A stretch of 64,000 bases of DNA from Ignavibacteria bacterium (GTDB lineage: Bacteria; Bacteroidota; Ignavibacteria; Tepidaquicellales; OLB5): the NCBI GenBank assembly GCA_017303675.1, contig JAFLBX010000001.1, forward strand, positions 1-64,000, given 5' to 3'. The notes beneath the pieces are model-generated. The model had not been told where the DNA came from. It did not search any database and saw only the letters and a program-made list of their open reading frames with translations. Positions 25,145-34,897 of this stretch are shown here, piece by piece (the stretch's first letter is position 1; each line of letters starts with the position of its first letter). Both the position numbers and the translations under genes were made by a program.

Positions 25145-27580
25145 TTATCTGCCGTTATTGCCATCCTGCTGGTCTGATTTTTCATTCTGATTCTGCTTAA
25201 CCTTTTTATTCTTCTGCAGATAATCTTTTGTATTGCCGAAACGGAATGAAAGATTTAACGAAGCCTGACGCGAGCTCCAGTCATGATCAGAAGTTTGCCG
25301 GTATTCTGAAGTATTAATATCCTGACCCCACTGTGAAGTATCAAAAATATCGCTGGCTTTTAAGCTTACAGTTAATGCATCATTCAGAAATGATTTACTT
25401 ATACCGATATCAAAATTCTGTGTTGGCACTTCAGTGCCCTGGGCATTTATCTTTTTGCCGGTGTACGAATAATAAAGCTCAAGATTAAACAGGTTGGTGA
25501 ATGTGAATGTTGATCTTATATTCGCCTTCCATGTAAAGCCATCTTCTGATGCGTAATCTGTAAGACCCGGATCTGAATCAAATTTAGTATCATAAAAACT
25601 GAAAGTTCCGTTCAGATTGAACCAGCTTAAAGCTCTCGAGTTGATAAGAAGGTCCAGACCGTATGATTTAGAGCCTGTTGCATTTCTGAATGTTGTAACA
25701 GTAATTATCGAATCCTGCAGGTAATTATAGCTTGAAATTACATCATGGTTTTGCCTGTAAAATACCAGCGGTGTAATTGTAGCAACCGGTGAGAAGAACA
25801 TAAAGCTTAGCTCGTATGAATCAGAATATTCAGGCTTTAGCTCAGGATTACCAACCATAGCGAACCTGGGGCTCCACTTTCTGTAAAAAGGATTCATACG
25901 CCACATATTGGGGCGTGTAATTCTTCTGCTGTAGCTTAGCTGCAGCTGGTTAGCGCTGCCTATCTTCTGTGATATACTTGCCGAGGGAAAAATATCAAAA
26001 TAATTCTGTTTGAATTGAGTATTGTTAGTCAGCAGCTCACCCGTTGTATTGGTCTGCTCTACCCTGATTCCCGCTTTATAGCTGAAATCTTTTATAGAAC
26101 CTGAAAATGTACCATAAACCGCGTTGATATACTCGCTAAGCTTGAAGCGGTTTTTAGTATCTGTGTTGGTTACAAAATTATTCAGACTGTAATCAAGTGT
26201 GTCTGATTTGAATTCGTTATCATTGGTTCTGAAAGTACCTTTATAGCCGGTTTCGATCTTTGTAGTCTGTGAAAGCGGGTGTGTATAATCAGTCTGTACA
26301 TTCAGGTTATAATTTTTCATAAGCGTGGTATCACGCTGGTCTAAGGGGGTATTATTAACAGGCATTGAAAGTGAATCGAAATCCTGCTTATTTAGCTGCA
26401 TTTTCATTTCATTGCGGTTACGTGAAAATGTGATATCACCTGACCATTCCCTACCAAGCTCATTGATCTTATTATTGAAATACAGGCTGCCGGTGAAATT
26501 TTCCCAAAGACCGTTGCGGTCGCTTGTTTGTGTGTAATAATCCATCAGGCTTCCTGAAGATGAAAAATTGCGTGCAAGCCCGTTATCGTTGTTAAACCAC
26601 TTCCCTGTTCCAAGGCTGCCTTCAAATCCTATGTTTTTACCCTGCGCCAGCTCATACTCAAAACCACCCTGCGCCCATATCCAGTAACCGTGGTTCTTAC
26701 CTGTGCCGCTGCTTTGCAGCACTGAAGGCTGAACGAGATATGTTGTAGTGCTAGAATACCCAGACTTATTATCCCATGTGCCGGAATAAAAATTACCAAA
26801 TGCGCTTGTCTTTTTCTTCTTCAAGCTTATATCGAGTCCGCCCCAGCCTGAAAGATAATCCGAATAATTACCGCCGCCGTTCAGGCTGCCCTGGAAACCA
26901 AGGTTTTCATTTTTTTTCATTACGATATTAATGATACCGGTCACGCCTTCGGCTTCGTATTTGGCGGGCGGATTTGTGATAAGCTCAACGCGTTCAATAG
27001 CATCAGCGGGAATTTGTTTTAAGCTTGCAAAGCGTGAGGGTTTATCATCAATAAGTATTTTGACATTCTGGCTGCCGCGAAGGCTGACATTATCATTGAT
27101 ATCAACATCAACTAGCGGTGTTTTTTTAAGTACGTCAAGTGCGGTTCCGCCTTTGGTTAACGCGGATTTTTCCACGTTAAATATTTTTTTATCAGCCGTT
27201 AACTGAATTAGTCCTTTTTCTTCTTCAACCAGAATTTCATCAGTCGATACGTTCTGCTTCTTCAGTGTAATAGTATCAAGGCTTACGGTTTGACCCGATG
27301 TTAATGAAATGTTCTCTACGTTCATGGTAGAGTATTCTATTAAGCTTACTTCAAGCCTGTAAGTGCCGGCGGGAACCGCATCGAGTGAAAATTCACCTGA
27401 TGCATTACATTTGGTACCTTTTACAAGGGCACTATCACCCTGTTTGAAGAGCTTTACATCTGCATCCACAGGCAGCGATGAAGAGAGATCGGAGACTTTT
27501 CCCTTTATCGTTCCCTGTGCATAAATTGCAGTAAATCCAACAATTAAGAAGGCTAAACAAAATTTAAATAAAATGGTCAT
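25145..27580 (-). CDS. TonB-dependent receptor-like outer-membrane beta-barrel protein
   Basis: An 811-residue outer-membrane protein. Signal peptide 1-21; an N-terminal carboxypeptidase-regulatory-like domain (GTIKGKVSDLSSSLPVDADVKL, about 23-110); a plug domain (GGTALDVLKKTPLVDVD, SLRGSQNVKILIDDKP, IERVELITNPPAKYEAEG, about 140-225); and a C-terminal outer_membrane_beta-barrel_3 type barrel to about residue 790. The protein ends in a charged Asn/Lys/Gln tail, not the usual terminal aromatic residue. No ligand can be assigned. A cluster of palindromic half-sites lies 130-280 nt upstream of the start. Confidence 0.85.
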   Translation of the reverse strand: MTILFKFCLAFLIVGFTAIYAQGTIKGKVSDLSSSLPVDADVKLFKQGDSALVKGTKCNASGEFSLDAVPAGTYRLEVSLIEYSTMNVENISLTSGQTVSLDTITLKKQNVSTDEILVEEEKGLIQLTADKKIFNVEKSALTKGGTALDVLKKTPLVDVDINDNVSLRGSQNVKILIDDKPSRFASLKQIPADAIERVELITNPPAKYEAEGVTGIINIVMKKNENLGFQGSLNGGGNYSDYLSGWGGLDISLKKKKTSAFGNFYSGTWDNKSGYSSTTTYLVQPSVLQSSGTGKNHGYWIWAQGGFEYELAQGKNIGFEGSLGTGKWFNNDNGLARNFSSSGSLMDYYTQTSDRNGLWENFTGSLYFNNKINELGREWSGDITFSRNRNEMKMQLNKQDFDSLSMPVNNTPLDQRDTTLMKNYNLNVQTDYTHPLSQTTKIETGYKGTFRTNDNEFKSDTLDYSLNNFVTNTDTKNRFKLSEYINAVYGTFSGSIKDFSYKAGIRVEQTNTTGELLTNNTQFKQNYFDIFPSASISQKIGSANQLQLSYSRRITRPNMWRMNPFYRKWSPRFAMVGNPELKPEYSDSYELSFMFFSPVATITPLVFYRQNHDVISSYNYLQDSIITVTTFRNATGSKSYGLDLLINSRALSWFNLNGTFSFYDTKFDSDPGLTDYASEDGFTWKANIRSTFTFTNLFNLELYYSYTGKKINAQGTEVPTQNFDIGISKSFLNDALTVSLKASDIFDTSQWGQDINTSEYRQTSDHDWSSRQASLNLSFRFGNTKDYLQKNKKVKQNQNEKSDQQDGNNGR

Positions 27581-27706
27581 TAATACTTATTTATTTGGTT
27601 TAATATCTGTTAGTAGCAGCGGAGCGTATTGTATTACATAATTAGATGCTGTGAAGGCTCAAATGGTTGCTTTTTAATTTGAGTTTTTAGTGCCTTTTGG
27701 GCATTT

Positions 27707-27861
27707 TTCTCATTATGAAAAACATGATAAATTCGATTTATTTTTTTTTGAGGATTTGCTGATGTTTTTTGCGAATCCAGCTTGTTTTTGATATTGAAAT
27801 TTTCTCAAGATGAATATATTCATGTTGAGAATGGCATTTTTAAGGATATTCATAGTGAGAA
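27707..27861. promoter_or_regulatory. Cluster of four related half-sites, candidate operator array
   Basis: The half-site ATATTCAT-NN-TGAGAA, or its complement, occurs at 27707-27722 (TTCTCATTATGAAAAA, partial), 27802-27817, 27816-27831 and 27846-27861. The middle two abut to form a 30-bp palindrome with one mismatched pair. All lie in the 757-nt gap upstream of the outer-membrane receptor gene. No regulator is adjacent. Confidence 0.5.
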
Positions 27862-28337
27862 AATTGCGAAAAAAATGATTATTTTAATGTTTTTATGATG
27901 CAAAAATGATGCTTTGAAAAATTGTAAATGATGCTTAAAATCAAATACTCATAAATCCATTTGTGAGAACCTTAAGCACCAAATTGGTACCGAATTTACT
28001 GTTTATTTTAAGAAAATTTACCAATATAAAGGAAAATTAAATTATATTTTATATGCCTTACGCATATACTAATTAATATAATATATGTTTTTAACATATG
28101 CAAGGGATTTTTTAAGCAGTTCCTCTGATGACTTCTGTTCCCGCAGAATCTCTATTATTTTTTACTGACATCACGGTGAATTTATACTCCTAATCCGGTT
28201 GCGGCGGAAATTTCCCCTCCTTCATCCAGCTTTCAGAGGGATCGCGAATCTGCAAGGCAGATTCTTGAAAGGAGGGAGCTGATTTTACCTCAGTTGTTGG
28301 TGACAACACCAACAACTGGGAGATAATAATTTATTAT
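27862..28337. other. AT-rich intergenic stretch with palindromic repeats
   Basis: No gene is supported. It contains a hairpin GAATCTGC / GCAGATTC near 28228-28252 flanked by CCCTCC ... GGAGGG, and a palindrome CAGTTGTTGGTG / CACCAACAACTG (about 28290-28318) related to the REPIN-like family. A 27-codon minus-strand frame near 28070-28155 (ILREQKSSEELLKKSLAYVK) may be the remnant of a lost gene. Confidence 0.45.
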
Positions 28338-29969
28338 TTATTTGATCAATATCATTTTTTTTGTTTCACTATAATTACTTGTTATCATTTTATAAAAATA
28401 TACACCGCTAGGAAAATTTTCTCCATTAAAATTGATTTCATATATACCCGCTTTCTTAATTCCATTATTTAAAACCATAACTTCCTTGCCGGCGATATCA
28501 TAAATGGCTAATTTTACATTAGAATTTTGATACACCTGAAATTGTATTTTAGTTAAAGGATTAAATGGATTTGGATAATTTTGGTATAGCACACTGTTTA
28601 CTGGAATTTGTCCATTATAATTACTAATACCCAAAGGCTGGCTATATTTAATAGTGGCAACCTCATTATAGGTTCCATTGTGACTTGTACCACTAACATA
28701 CACATTTATATTTGTATCTATATACATGCCCGCAATGCCATCATCTGAATTAGAGGTAATCCCGTTATATGTCACAGCCCATTGCTGCGCACCATTAGTA
28801 TTATATTTTATGCATATATAATCATTACCTGAAACTGGATTTACTGCTTTTCCGGTTACATATATGTTCCCAAATTTATCTAATTCTATGTCATTTGGTA
28901 GATTTACTTCAGCATTCACTCCTCCCCAGTATCTTCTAACCCATTGAGTATCGCCTGATGAATTATATTTCAATGTAACTATATCAGTACCTCCACCGCC
29001 TGTTCCGTTTGCGCAGTATGTTGTATAATAAATTTCACTTCCGGAGGGAGAGCAAGTAATCCCTTTTGGTGTTTGGCATCTACCATTACCAGGTATTATA
29101 CCTGCAAAGATACTTGACCATATAATCGTTCCATTATTATTTAATTTTAATAATGTATTGTTGGAACTGGAAAAAGGAACATTATTACTCCCAACAACAT
29201 AAAGGTTGCCTATTGAATCTAAAACTATTTTTTGAGGAATATCTGAATAATTTTGCGGGCTGTTATATAATGTGTACCAAATTAGGCTGCCATTAGGATT
29301 AAATTTCGTTATTAAATAATCAGCAGAAGTATTTCCATAATCTGCAACGGTATATATATTATCAAAATTATCTAATGCTAAATGGTTATTTTCGCTTTGT
29401 TGAGGCAATGCATCAAATTTTCTAGTCCATAATGTATCCCCATTTGAGTTATATTTTACAGTTAGAGCTCGTACAAAATTATTACTAGCAAAAACACCTA
29501 TTATAATTATGCATCCCTGACTATCAATTTTTAAATCAAATCCACCTGCATCAATAAAAAATTTATCCCATTGAAATATACCATCAGAATTATACTTAAC
29601 AGTAACCATATCATAATCAAAGTTAATACCACTATAACCTGTAATATAAACATCACCATTAGGGGCAACATCAAATGCATTTGGTCCTTCAGTATGATTA
29701 GAAGGAGAGTTATAAAACCTTTGCCAGAGCAAATCTCCATTACTGTTATACTTTATAACCCCAAAGTCACCGTTATTCCCCGGGTTTTGTGCAGCGCATA
29801 ATACATAAATATTGCCATTTGCATCTGCTTTAATATCCTCTCCATAAGTATTTGAATTGCTGCTGTTAAACCTTCTCACCCACTCCTGCGTTGGCTGAGA
29901 TACAGCAATTTGCAATGAGCAATTAGCAATGAACAATAACAGAATTATTTTTCGTGTTTTCAGTTTCAT
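28338..29969 (-). CDS. T9SS cargo protein with SBBP beta-propeller repeats
   Basis: A 543-residue secreted protein. The signal peptide (1-24) is encoded partly by a short-period repeat (IANCSLQIAVSQ). The body has about eight SBBP-type blades with the pattern KYNSNGDLLWQRFYN, GNIYVTGKA and KYNTNGAQQWAVTYN. The final ~85 residues are a type A sorting domain (LYQNYPNPFNPLTKIQFQV, LAIYDIAGKEV, PSGVYFYKM, KKMILIK). Probably surface-exposed or released; binding target unknown. It stands alone, with the ftsK gene 170 nt upstream. Confidence 0.87.
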   Translation of the reverse strand: MKLKTRKIILLLFIANCSLQIAVSQPTQEWVRRFNSSNSNTYGEDIKADANGNIYVLCAAQNPGNNGDFGVIKYNSNGDLLWQRFYNSPSNHTEGPNAFDVAPNGDVYITGYSGINFDYDMVTVKYNSDGIFQWDKFFIDAGGFDLKIDSQGCIIIIGVFASNNFVRALTVKYNSNGDTLWTRKFDALPQQSENNHLALDNFDNIYTVADYGNTSADYLITKFNPNGSLIWYTLYNSPQNYSDIPQKIVLDSIGNLYVVGSNNVPFSSSNNTLLKLNNNGTIIWSSIFAGIIPGNGRCQTPKGITCSPSGSEIYYTTYCANGTGGGGTDIVTLKYNSSGDTQWVRRYWGGVNAEVNLPNDIELDKFGNIYVTGKAVNPVSGNDYICIKYNTNGAQQWAVTYNGITSNSDDGIAGMYIDTNINVYVSGTSHNGTYNEVATIKYSQPLGISNYNGQIPVNSVLYQNYPNPFNPLTKIQFQVYQNSNVKLAIYDIAGKEVMVLNNGIKKAGIYEINFNGENFPSGVYFYKMITSNYSETKKMILIK

Positions 29970-30139
29970 TTTTACTCTTTAAATTTTTAATCTTAATCAC
30001 CGAAGCAAAGGTGGTTATGGGTAGTCGTAAATATATATTTTCTCAGGTCGCTACAAAATGCATGAATAATTGTGTAAAAGTCAAGAGTTAATTTGAAGTA
30101 TGACGTAATTCAGGCAATATATAAGAAACTTTATAATTT

Positions 30140-32683
30140 TTATATCAGCTGTTCAAGCTGGGCTTCGGTTTCTACTAGGACTTCGCGGGCTTTGGAGCCG
30201 TCGAAGGGTCCGACAACATTAGCTGATTCAAGCTCATCAACAATGCGCGCAGCGCGGGCGTAGCCAATTTTTAACTTACGTTGAAGCAAAGAAACTGAAC
30301 CCTGCTGGTAACGTACAATAATTCTTGCTGCTTCTTCAAACAGGTCATCTCTTTCATAGCTTTCTTCAAAACCTTTTTTCTTCTTCTGGTTCACAGAAGG
30401 AAGCTCATAGTTGCGGCTGAATCCTTTTTGTTTGCCAACAAACTCAGCAACTTTTTCAACTTCTTCGCTTGTAATAAACGGACTCTGTATCCTGATAGGC
30501 TTACCTACACCTGGCGGAGTGTAGAGCATATCACCTTTGCCAAGCAGTGTTTCAGCGCCGTTCATATCAAGTATTGTGCGTGAATCAACCTTAGAATTCA
30601 CAAGGAAGGCGATCCTTGCCGGGAAGTTGGCTTTTATAACACCGGTAATGACATCTACCGAGGGGCGCTGTGTAGCAAGAATTAAATGTATTCCAACGGC
30701 GCGTGCAAGCTGCGCAAGCCTTGCAATAGGCTCTTCAACTTCGCGCGCGGCGGTTATCATTAAGTCAGCAAGCTCATCAATAATAACAATAATATAAGGC
30801 ATCTTGCCGTGCTTTATATTCTCATCATCTTTAAGCCTGCCATCTTTGAATTTTTTGTTATAGTCAGCAATATTACGAACGGTAGCGTTCGCAAGCCGTT
30901 CATACCGCTTTTCCATTTCTATTTCCAGCCCTTTTAGAGCCATCACAGCATTCTGCGGAATTGTGATTATCTTTTCGGCGTAATCTTTTGATACTGCAAG
31001 GTAATGATTTTTAAGCTGGTCATATAAATTAAGCTCTATCTTTTTGGGATCAATGAGTATGAATTTAAGATCAGTTGGGTGCAGCTTGTATAACAGGCTT
31101 GTTACAATAACGTTTATACCCACTGATTTACCTGAGCCGGTGGAACCGGCAACAAGCAGGTGCGGCATTTTAGCCAGGTCATCAACATATACATCCCCTG
31201 ATATAGTTTTACCAAGAGCGATCGGCAGCGCATGTGTTGATTCAGCGAACTTCTTTGAACCAACGACACTGCGAATCTTAACGGTTACTGGGTTATGGTT
31301 CGGTATTTCAACTCCAACGGTACCTTTGCCGGGAATGGGAATAATCATCCTGATACCTTTTGCTTTCATTGCCAGGGCAATATCATCTTCAAGGCTTTCG
31401 ATGCGGCTTAGCTTAACATCTTCTGCGGGGACAAGCTCATACAATGTAACCACCGGACCCGGTGTTGCGATAACTTTTTCTATCTTAACGCCAAAGTTAA
31501 GCAGCTTCGCCTGAAGCAGCCTGCCGTTTTCTTTAAGCTCATCATCACTTATAACATCAAGCTCTTCCTTAAGCGGCTCATCAAGCAGGTCAAGGGTCGG
31601 CAGCTTGTAATCTTCGAGTAATTCCACAGGATAAACCGGTTCTTCTGCAGGTTCATCAGGGATAACATCACCAATTTCAGGGCGTTTATTTGAAACTTTA
31701 ACCGGCGGAATAACTTCGCTAACAGGAACTTCAGGGATAACTTTTTCAACTTCAAGCGGCAGTTCATTTGCCGGCTCTTCTTTAACCGTAGGTTTAACTT
31801 TTGGTTTTTGTTCAACCACCATTTCATTATCAACCGGGCGGTTGATCTTGGTATCTTTTATTATAGGTTCTTCTTCTAAATCACCCGTTTCGCCGGCTGC
31901 TTTATTGAATTTTTTGGATTTAACAATTTTTTCGCGTTCATTGCGGATAAGTTCACGTTTTGATTCCCTTTCAAGCTCAGCTTCTTTTCTTTCCTTCATT
32001 TCGGCAATTGAAGCGCGGAATTTTTCGCGGAAAGATTCATACATAAGCTTAAGCCTTGCAAAGGATTTCGCTATATCCCTATCGATAAGCAAAAATATCA
32101 GGCCGGCAACCAGCCCAAAAAGAAGAATATAGCTTCCAAGCGTTCCAAGGAGAAGGTAAAATATGGATGAAAAATATTCACCGCTTGTACCAACAAAAGG
32201 GTACGGAATTTTATCCACACCAAGGGTGGTTCTGAACATACCAAAGAGCGCTGAGGAAAATATCATAAGGAAAAGCAGGTAAACTGAAAGCTGCAGCATT
32301 CCAAGCAGGCTGCGCTTTCTCATCATTTGAACACCGAAAATTATAAGCAGCGCCGGTATTATAAGCGAAAAATAACCGAACGCCCCGCGGACAAAAAATC
32401 CGGAGATAACAACGCCGATAATACCAAGCCAGTTTGAAGTTGTAAAGTTTGAAGACTGGTTCTCTTTTTTGAAGAGCTCTGTTACGTTTAATGATTCAAG
32501 CCGTGTTTCATCGGCAGCGGAGTAAGAGATAATGCTTAAGACTATGAGCACACTGAAGAGAATAAGAAAAAACCCGAGTATCTGCTTTTTATTGGATATG
32601 GGGAGCCCGTCTTCATATTTTTTTGAAGCGCTGCGGGAGCTTCCCCTTGGCTCTCTGCCGGAGGGAGTTTTTTTATCCTTCAT
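30140..32683 (-). CDS. ftsK: DNA translocase FtsK/SpoIIIE
   Basis: An 847-residue membrane-anchored ATPase that pumps DNA toward dif sites during chromosome segregation. Four N-terminal transmembrane helices (about residues 30-205), a charged Pro/Glu/Lys-rich linker (210-345), then the motor with Walker A AGSTGSGKS (about 508-516) and Walker B IIVIIDELADLM. The C-terminal gamma winged helix (VRYQQGSVSLLQRKLKIGYARAARI) reads KOPS-type sites. All parts are present. It is 52 nt downstream of comB on the same strand and may end the tal-hicBA-gcvT-comB run. Confidence 0.95.
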   Translation of the reverse strand: MKDKKTPSGREPRGSSRSASKKYEDGLPISNKKQILGFFLILFSVLIVLSIISYSAADETRLESLNVTELFKKENQSSNFTTSNWLGIIGVVISGFFVRGAFGYFSLIIPALLIIFGVQMMRKRSLLGMLQLSVYLLFLMIFSSALFGMFRTTLGVDKIPYPFVGTSGEYFSSIFYLLLGTLGSYILLFGLVAGLIFLLIDRDIAKSFARLKLMYESFREKFRASIAEMKERKEAELERESKRELIRNEREKIVKSKKFNKAAGETGDLEEEPIIKDTKINRPVDNEMVVEQKPKVKPTVKEEPANELPLEVEKVIPEVPVSEVIPPVKVSNKRPEIGDVIPDEPAEEPVYPVELLEDYKLPTLDLLDEPLKEELDVISDDELKENGRLLQAKLLNFGVKIEKVIATPGPVVTLYELVPAEDVKLSRIESLEDDIALAMKAKGIRMIIPIPGKGTVGVEIPNHNPVTVKIRSVVGSKKFAESTHALPIALGKTISGDVYVDDLAKMPHLLVAGSTGSGKSVGINVIVTSLLYKLHPTDLKFILIDPKKIELNLYDQLKNHYLAVSKDYAEKIITIPQNAVMALKGLEIEMEKRYERLANATVRNIADYNKKFKDGRLKDDENIKHGKMPYIIVIIDELADLMITAAREVEEPIARLAQLARAVGIHLILATQRPSVDVITGVIKANFPARIAFLVNSKVDSRTILDMNGAETLLGKGDMLYTPPGVGKPIRIQSPFITSEEVEKVAEFVGKQKGFSRNYELPSVNQKKKKGFEESYERDDLFEEAARIIVRYQQGSVSLLQRKLKIGYARAARIVDELESANVVGPFDGSKAREVLVETEAQLEQLI

Positions 32684-32735
32684 TCTGCTGATATATTTGA
32701 CCTTTGTATTTAATTAAAAAGATAATTTCCAGTCT

Positions 32736-33560
32736 TTACCCGGCAGTTTTTTGATTAACTTTTTTCATCGTAAGCTTAGGGTCAGATGCAAATGCTTCAA
32801 TTGATTTGATAACACCGTTCCTTAATACAGGCAGTATGTTATATTTATCAATTTCACCGCATGCTGCCAGGTCCTCTTCAAAACCAAGGGATATGAGGAA
32901 CTGACCGTGTTCAGAATCACGCAGCATTTTATTGATATCATTCTTATATGCAGAGTAAAGCTTTGAAGCGCCGCGGGAGGAATCGGTAAGAACATATTTG
33001 CCCCTGCCGGCAAGCTTTTTAAGCCTGCTTACAAGCATTCCGCCGCAAACAGTATCTTCAAGAGAGAACTCACCGTTTTTTCCCGCGCAAAGGATAATAA
33101 AATCCTCATTAAGCTCAAGCAGGTAATTGGCGACACGCTCCATATTAACAAAACCAAGCACAACGCAGTTGTGCGCGAACTTGGATTTTATAAGTGATGG
33201 TGTTCCGTTAGTGCTGTGGAATACAAGAATTTTTCCTTTAACGGTTTCTTCATTGTATTCTTTTATTGAATTGCCAAGATTGAAACCCTGAATAATTTTA
33301 GCGTTCTTTTCGCCGCATAACAGCGCTTGTCCTTCGGAGTTCCTGCCTATCATTCCCGCCGATGCGATACTATCGGTGGGGATAATTTCCCTGGCTCCGT
33401 TTGAAAGGCCTGTTATCATTGTAGTGGATGTTCTTAATACATCAATTACAACAACATTTTTATCTTTTAGAACAAGCTCTGATTCAACATAATCATGCGC
33501 AAAATACAAGCTTATCTTAAGGGGTTTAGTTTCCATTTTAGTTTGATCTGATATTTCCAT
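32736..33560 (-). CDS. comB: 2-phosphosulfolactate phosphatase (ComB family)
   Basis: A 274-residue Mg-dependent phosphatase of the ComB family, which converts 2-phosphosulfolactate to sulfolactate. Visible landmarks: VVVIDVLRTSTTMITGLSNGA, NSEGQALLCGEKNAK, VFHSTNGTPSL, ILCAGKNGEFSLEDTVCGGMLV. The family is known from coenzyme M synthesis in methanogens but is widespread in bacteria with an uncertain role. It follows gcvT by 15 nt. A second in-frame ATG eight codons downstream is possible. Confidence 0.88.
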   Translation of the reverse strand: MEISDQTKMETKPLKISLYFAHDYVESELVLKDKNVVVIDVLRTSTTMITGLSNGAREIIPTDSIASAGMIGRNSEGQALLCGEKNAKIIQGFNLGNSIKEYNEETVKGKILVFHSTNGTPSLIKSKFAHNCVVLGFVNMERVANYLLELNEDFIILCAGKNGEFSLEDTVCGGMLVSRLKKLAGRGKYVLTDSSRGASKLYSAYKNDINKMLRDSEHGQFLISLGFEEDLAACGEIDKYNILPVLRNGVIKSIEAFASDPKLTMKKVNQKTAG

Positions 33561-33575
33561 TAAATAATTACTTCG

Positions 33576-34670
33576 TTAATCCTTTCCCACGAATGGTATT
33601 TTCACGACTTCTGCATCAATAAAATCGTTTCTTACTTTAATTTTAATCTTAGTGCCGGGAGCTGAATATTTTGCTTCAACATATCCAAGCCCGATATTTT
33701 TATTCAGGCAGGGCGACATGCTTCCGCTTGTAACGTGCCCTATTTTAGTATCGTTTCCGTAAATTTCATATCCATGGCGGGCTACCAGCCTGCCGCTTAC
33801 AATAAATCCGCACAGCTTTCTTGCAGAGCCGTTTGTTAGCTCTGAATCAACTTTAGGCTTACCATTGAAATCACCTTTTTTCGGCTTGGTTATCCAGCCA
33901 AGGCCTGCTTCGATGGTATTGGTGGTTTTATCAATATCGTTCCCGTAGAGGCAGTAACCTGCTTCAAGCCTAAGTGTATCGCGCGCGCCTAAGCCGATAG
34001 GTTTTATATTATACTCTTCGCCTGCTTTAAATATTTCTTTCCATATTTTTTCTGATGTTTCCTTATCAGACGGAATATAAATTTCAAAACCGATTGCTTC
34101 GCCTGTGTAGCCTGTGCGTGAAATTATAGCATCAACACCTGCAATTTTGCCTTCTTTGAATGTGTAATATTTCATTTCATCAAGCACAGTATCAGTAAGC
34201 TTCTGCAATGTGTTAATTGCATTTTTACCCTGTACTGCCAGCAGTGAAAAGTCATCGCTGCGGTTAGTAAGCTCAACATCAAAACCGTTTTTGTTTGACG
34301 AGAGCCAGTTGAAATCTTTTTCAATATTAGAAGCGTTTACAACAAGCATGTAATAATCACCGAAGCAATAAACAAGCAGGTCATCAACAACACCGCCATC
34401 TTCATAGCACATTGCTGAATACTGCACTTTACCCGGAGTTAATTTGGATGCATCGTTGGTGGTACATTTCTGAATAAATGCCATGGCATCAGTTCCTTTT
34501 ACAAAGAACTCGCCCATATGAGAAACATCAAAAACACCAACGGAGTTACGTACTGCCATATGCTCGGCAATGATGCCCTCGTATTGTACAGGCATTTCAA
34601 AGCCGGCGAAATCGACTATTTTAGCATTGTATGCTTTATGAAGATCGTAAAAAGCTGTTTTTTGTGCCAA
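33576..34670 (-). CDS. gcvT: Glycine cleavage system T protein (aminomethyltransferase)
   Basis: A 364-residue tetrahydrofolate-dependent enzyme that releases ammonia from the aminomethyl group on H protein and forms methylene-THF. Typical motifs: [52 protein letters not shown] and [19 protein letters not shown]. The length is normal for the family. Its ATG lies 2 nt after the hicA stop, so its translation is probably coupled to hicA. The other glycine-cleavage genes are not in the window. Confidence 0.95.
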   Translation of the reverse strand: MAQKTAFYDLHKAYNAKIVDFAGFEMPVQYEGIIAEHMAVRNSVGVFDVSHMGEFFVKGTDAMAFIQKCTTNDASKLTPGKVQYSAMCYEDGGVVDDLLVYCFGDYYMLVVNASNIEKDFNWLSSNKNGFDVELTNRSDDFSLLAVQGKNAINTLQKLTDTVLDEMKYYTFKEGKIAGVDAIISRTGYTGEAIGFEIYIPSDKETSEKIWKEIFKAGEEYNIKPIGLGARDTLRLEAGYCLYGNDIDKTTNTIEAGLGWITKPKKGDFNGKPKVDSELTNGSARKLCGFIVSGRLVARHGYEIYGNDTKIGHVTSGSMSPCLNKNIGLGYVEAKYSAPGTKIKIKVRNDFIDAEVVKIPFVGKD

Positions 34671-34672
34671 AG

Positions 34673-34897
34673 TTAAATTAGGTCCTTTAATTCATCTTTT
34701 TTAATTCCTGCCTGTTTCAATATTTCCATAAATGTTCCTTTTGGCAGATCTTTTTTATGATAAGGAACAATGGTCATTCTTTTAGTTTCCAAATTTCTAT
34801 AAATATGATGACTTCCTTTTATCCGGATCAACTGAAAACCTTTTTGAAGCAAAATCTTAATTATCTGATCCGAATTCAGACTTGGAGTTTTAGACAT
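34673..34897 (-). CDS. hicA: HicA family mRNA interferase toxin (module 2)
   Basis: A 74-residue HicA with helix IIKILLQKGFQL, catalytic His30 in RIKGSHHIYRN, and VPYHKKDLPKGTFMEILKQAG. It is intact and overlaps hicB by 8 nt. It is clearly diverged from module 1 in sequence, so the two modules are not a recent duplication. Its stop is 2 nt from the gcvT start. Confidence 0.87.
   Translation of the reverse strand: MSKTPSLNSDQIIKILLQKGFQLIRIKGSHHIYRNLETKRMTIVPYHKKDLPKGTFMEILKQAGIKKDELKDLI

Noticed and set aside
28070-28155. Short minus-strand frame (ILREQKSSEELLKKSLAYVK) as a gene
   Set aside because: Only about 27 codons, with no start and an immediate upstream stop; at most a remnant.
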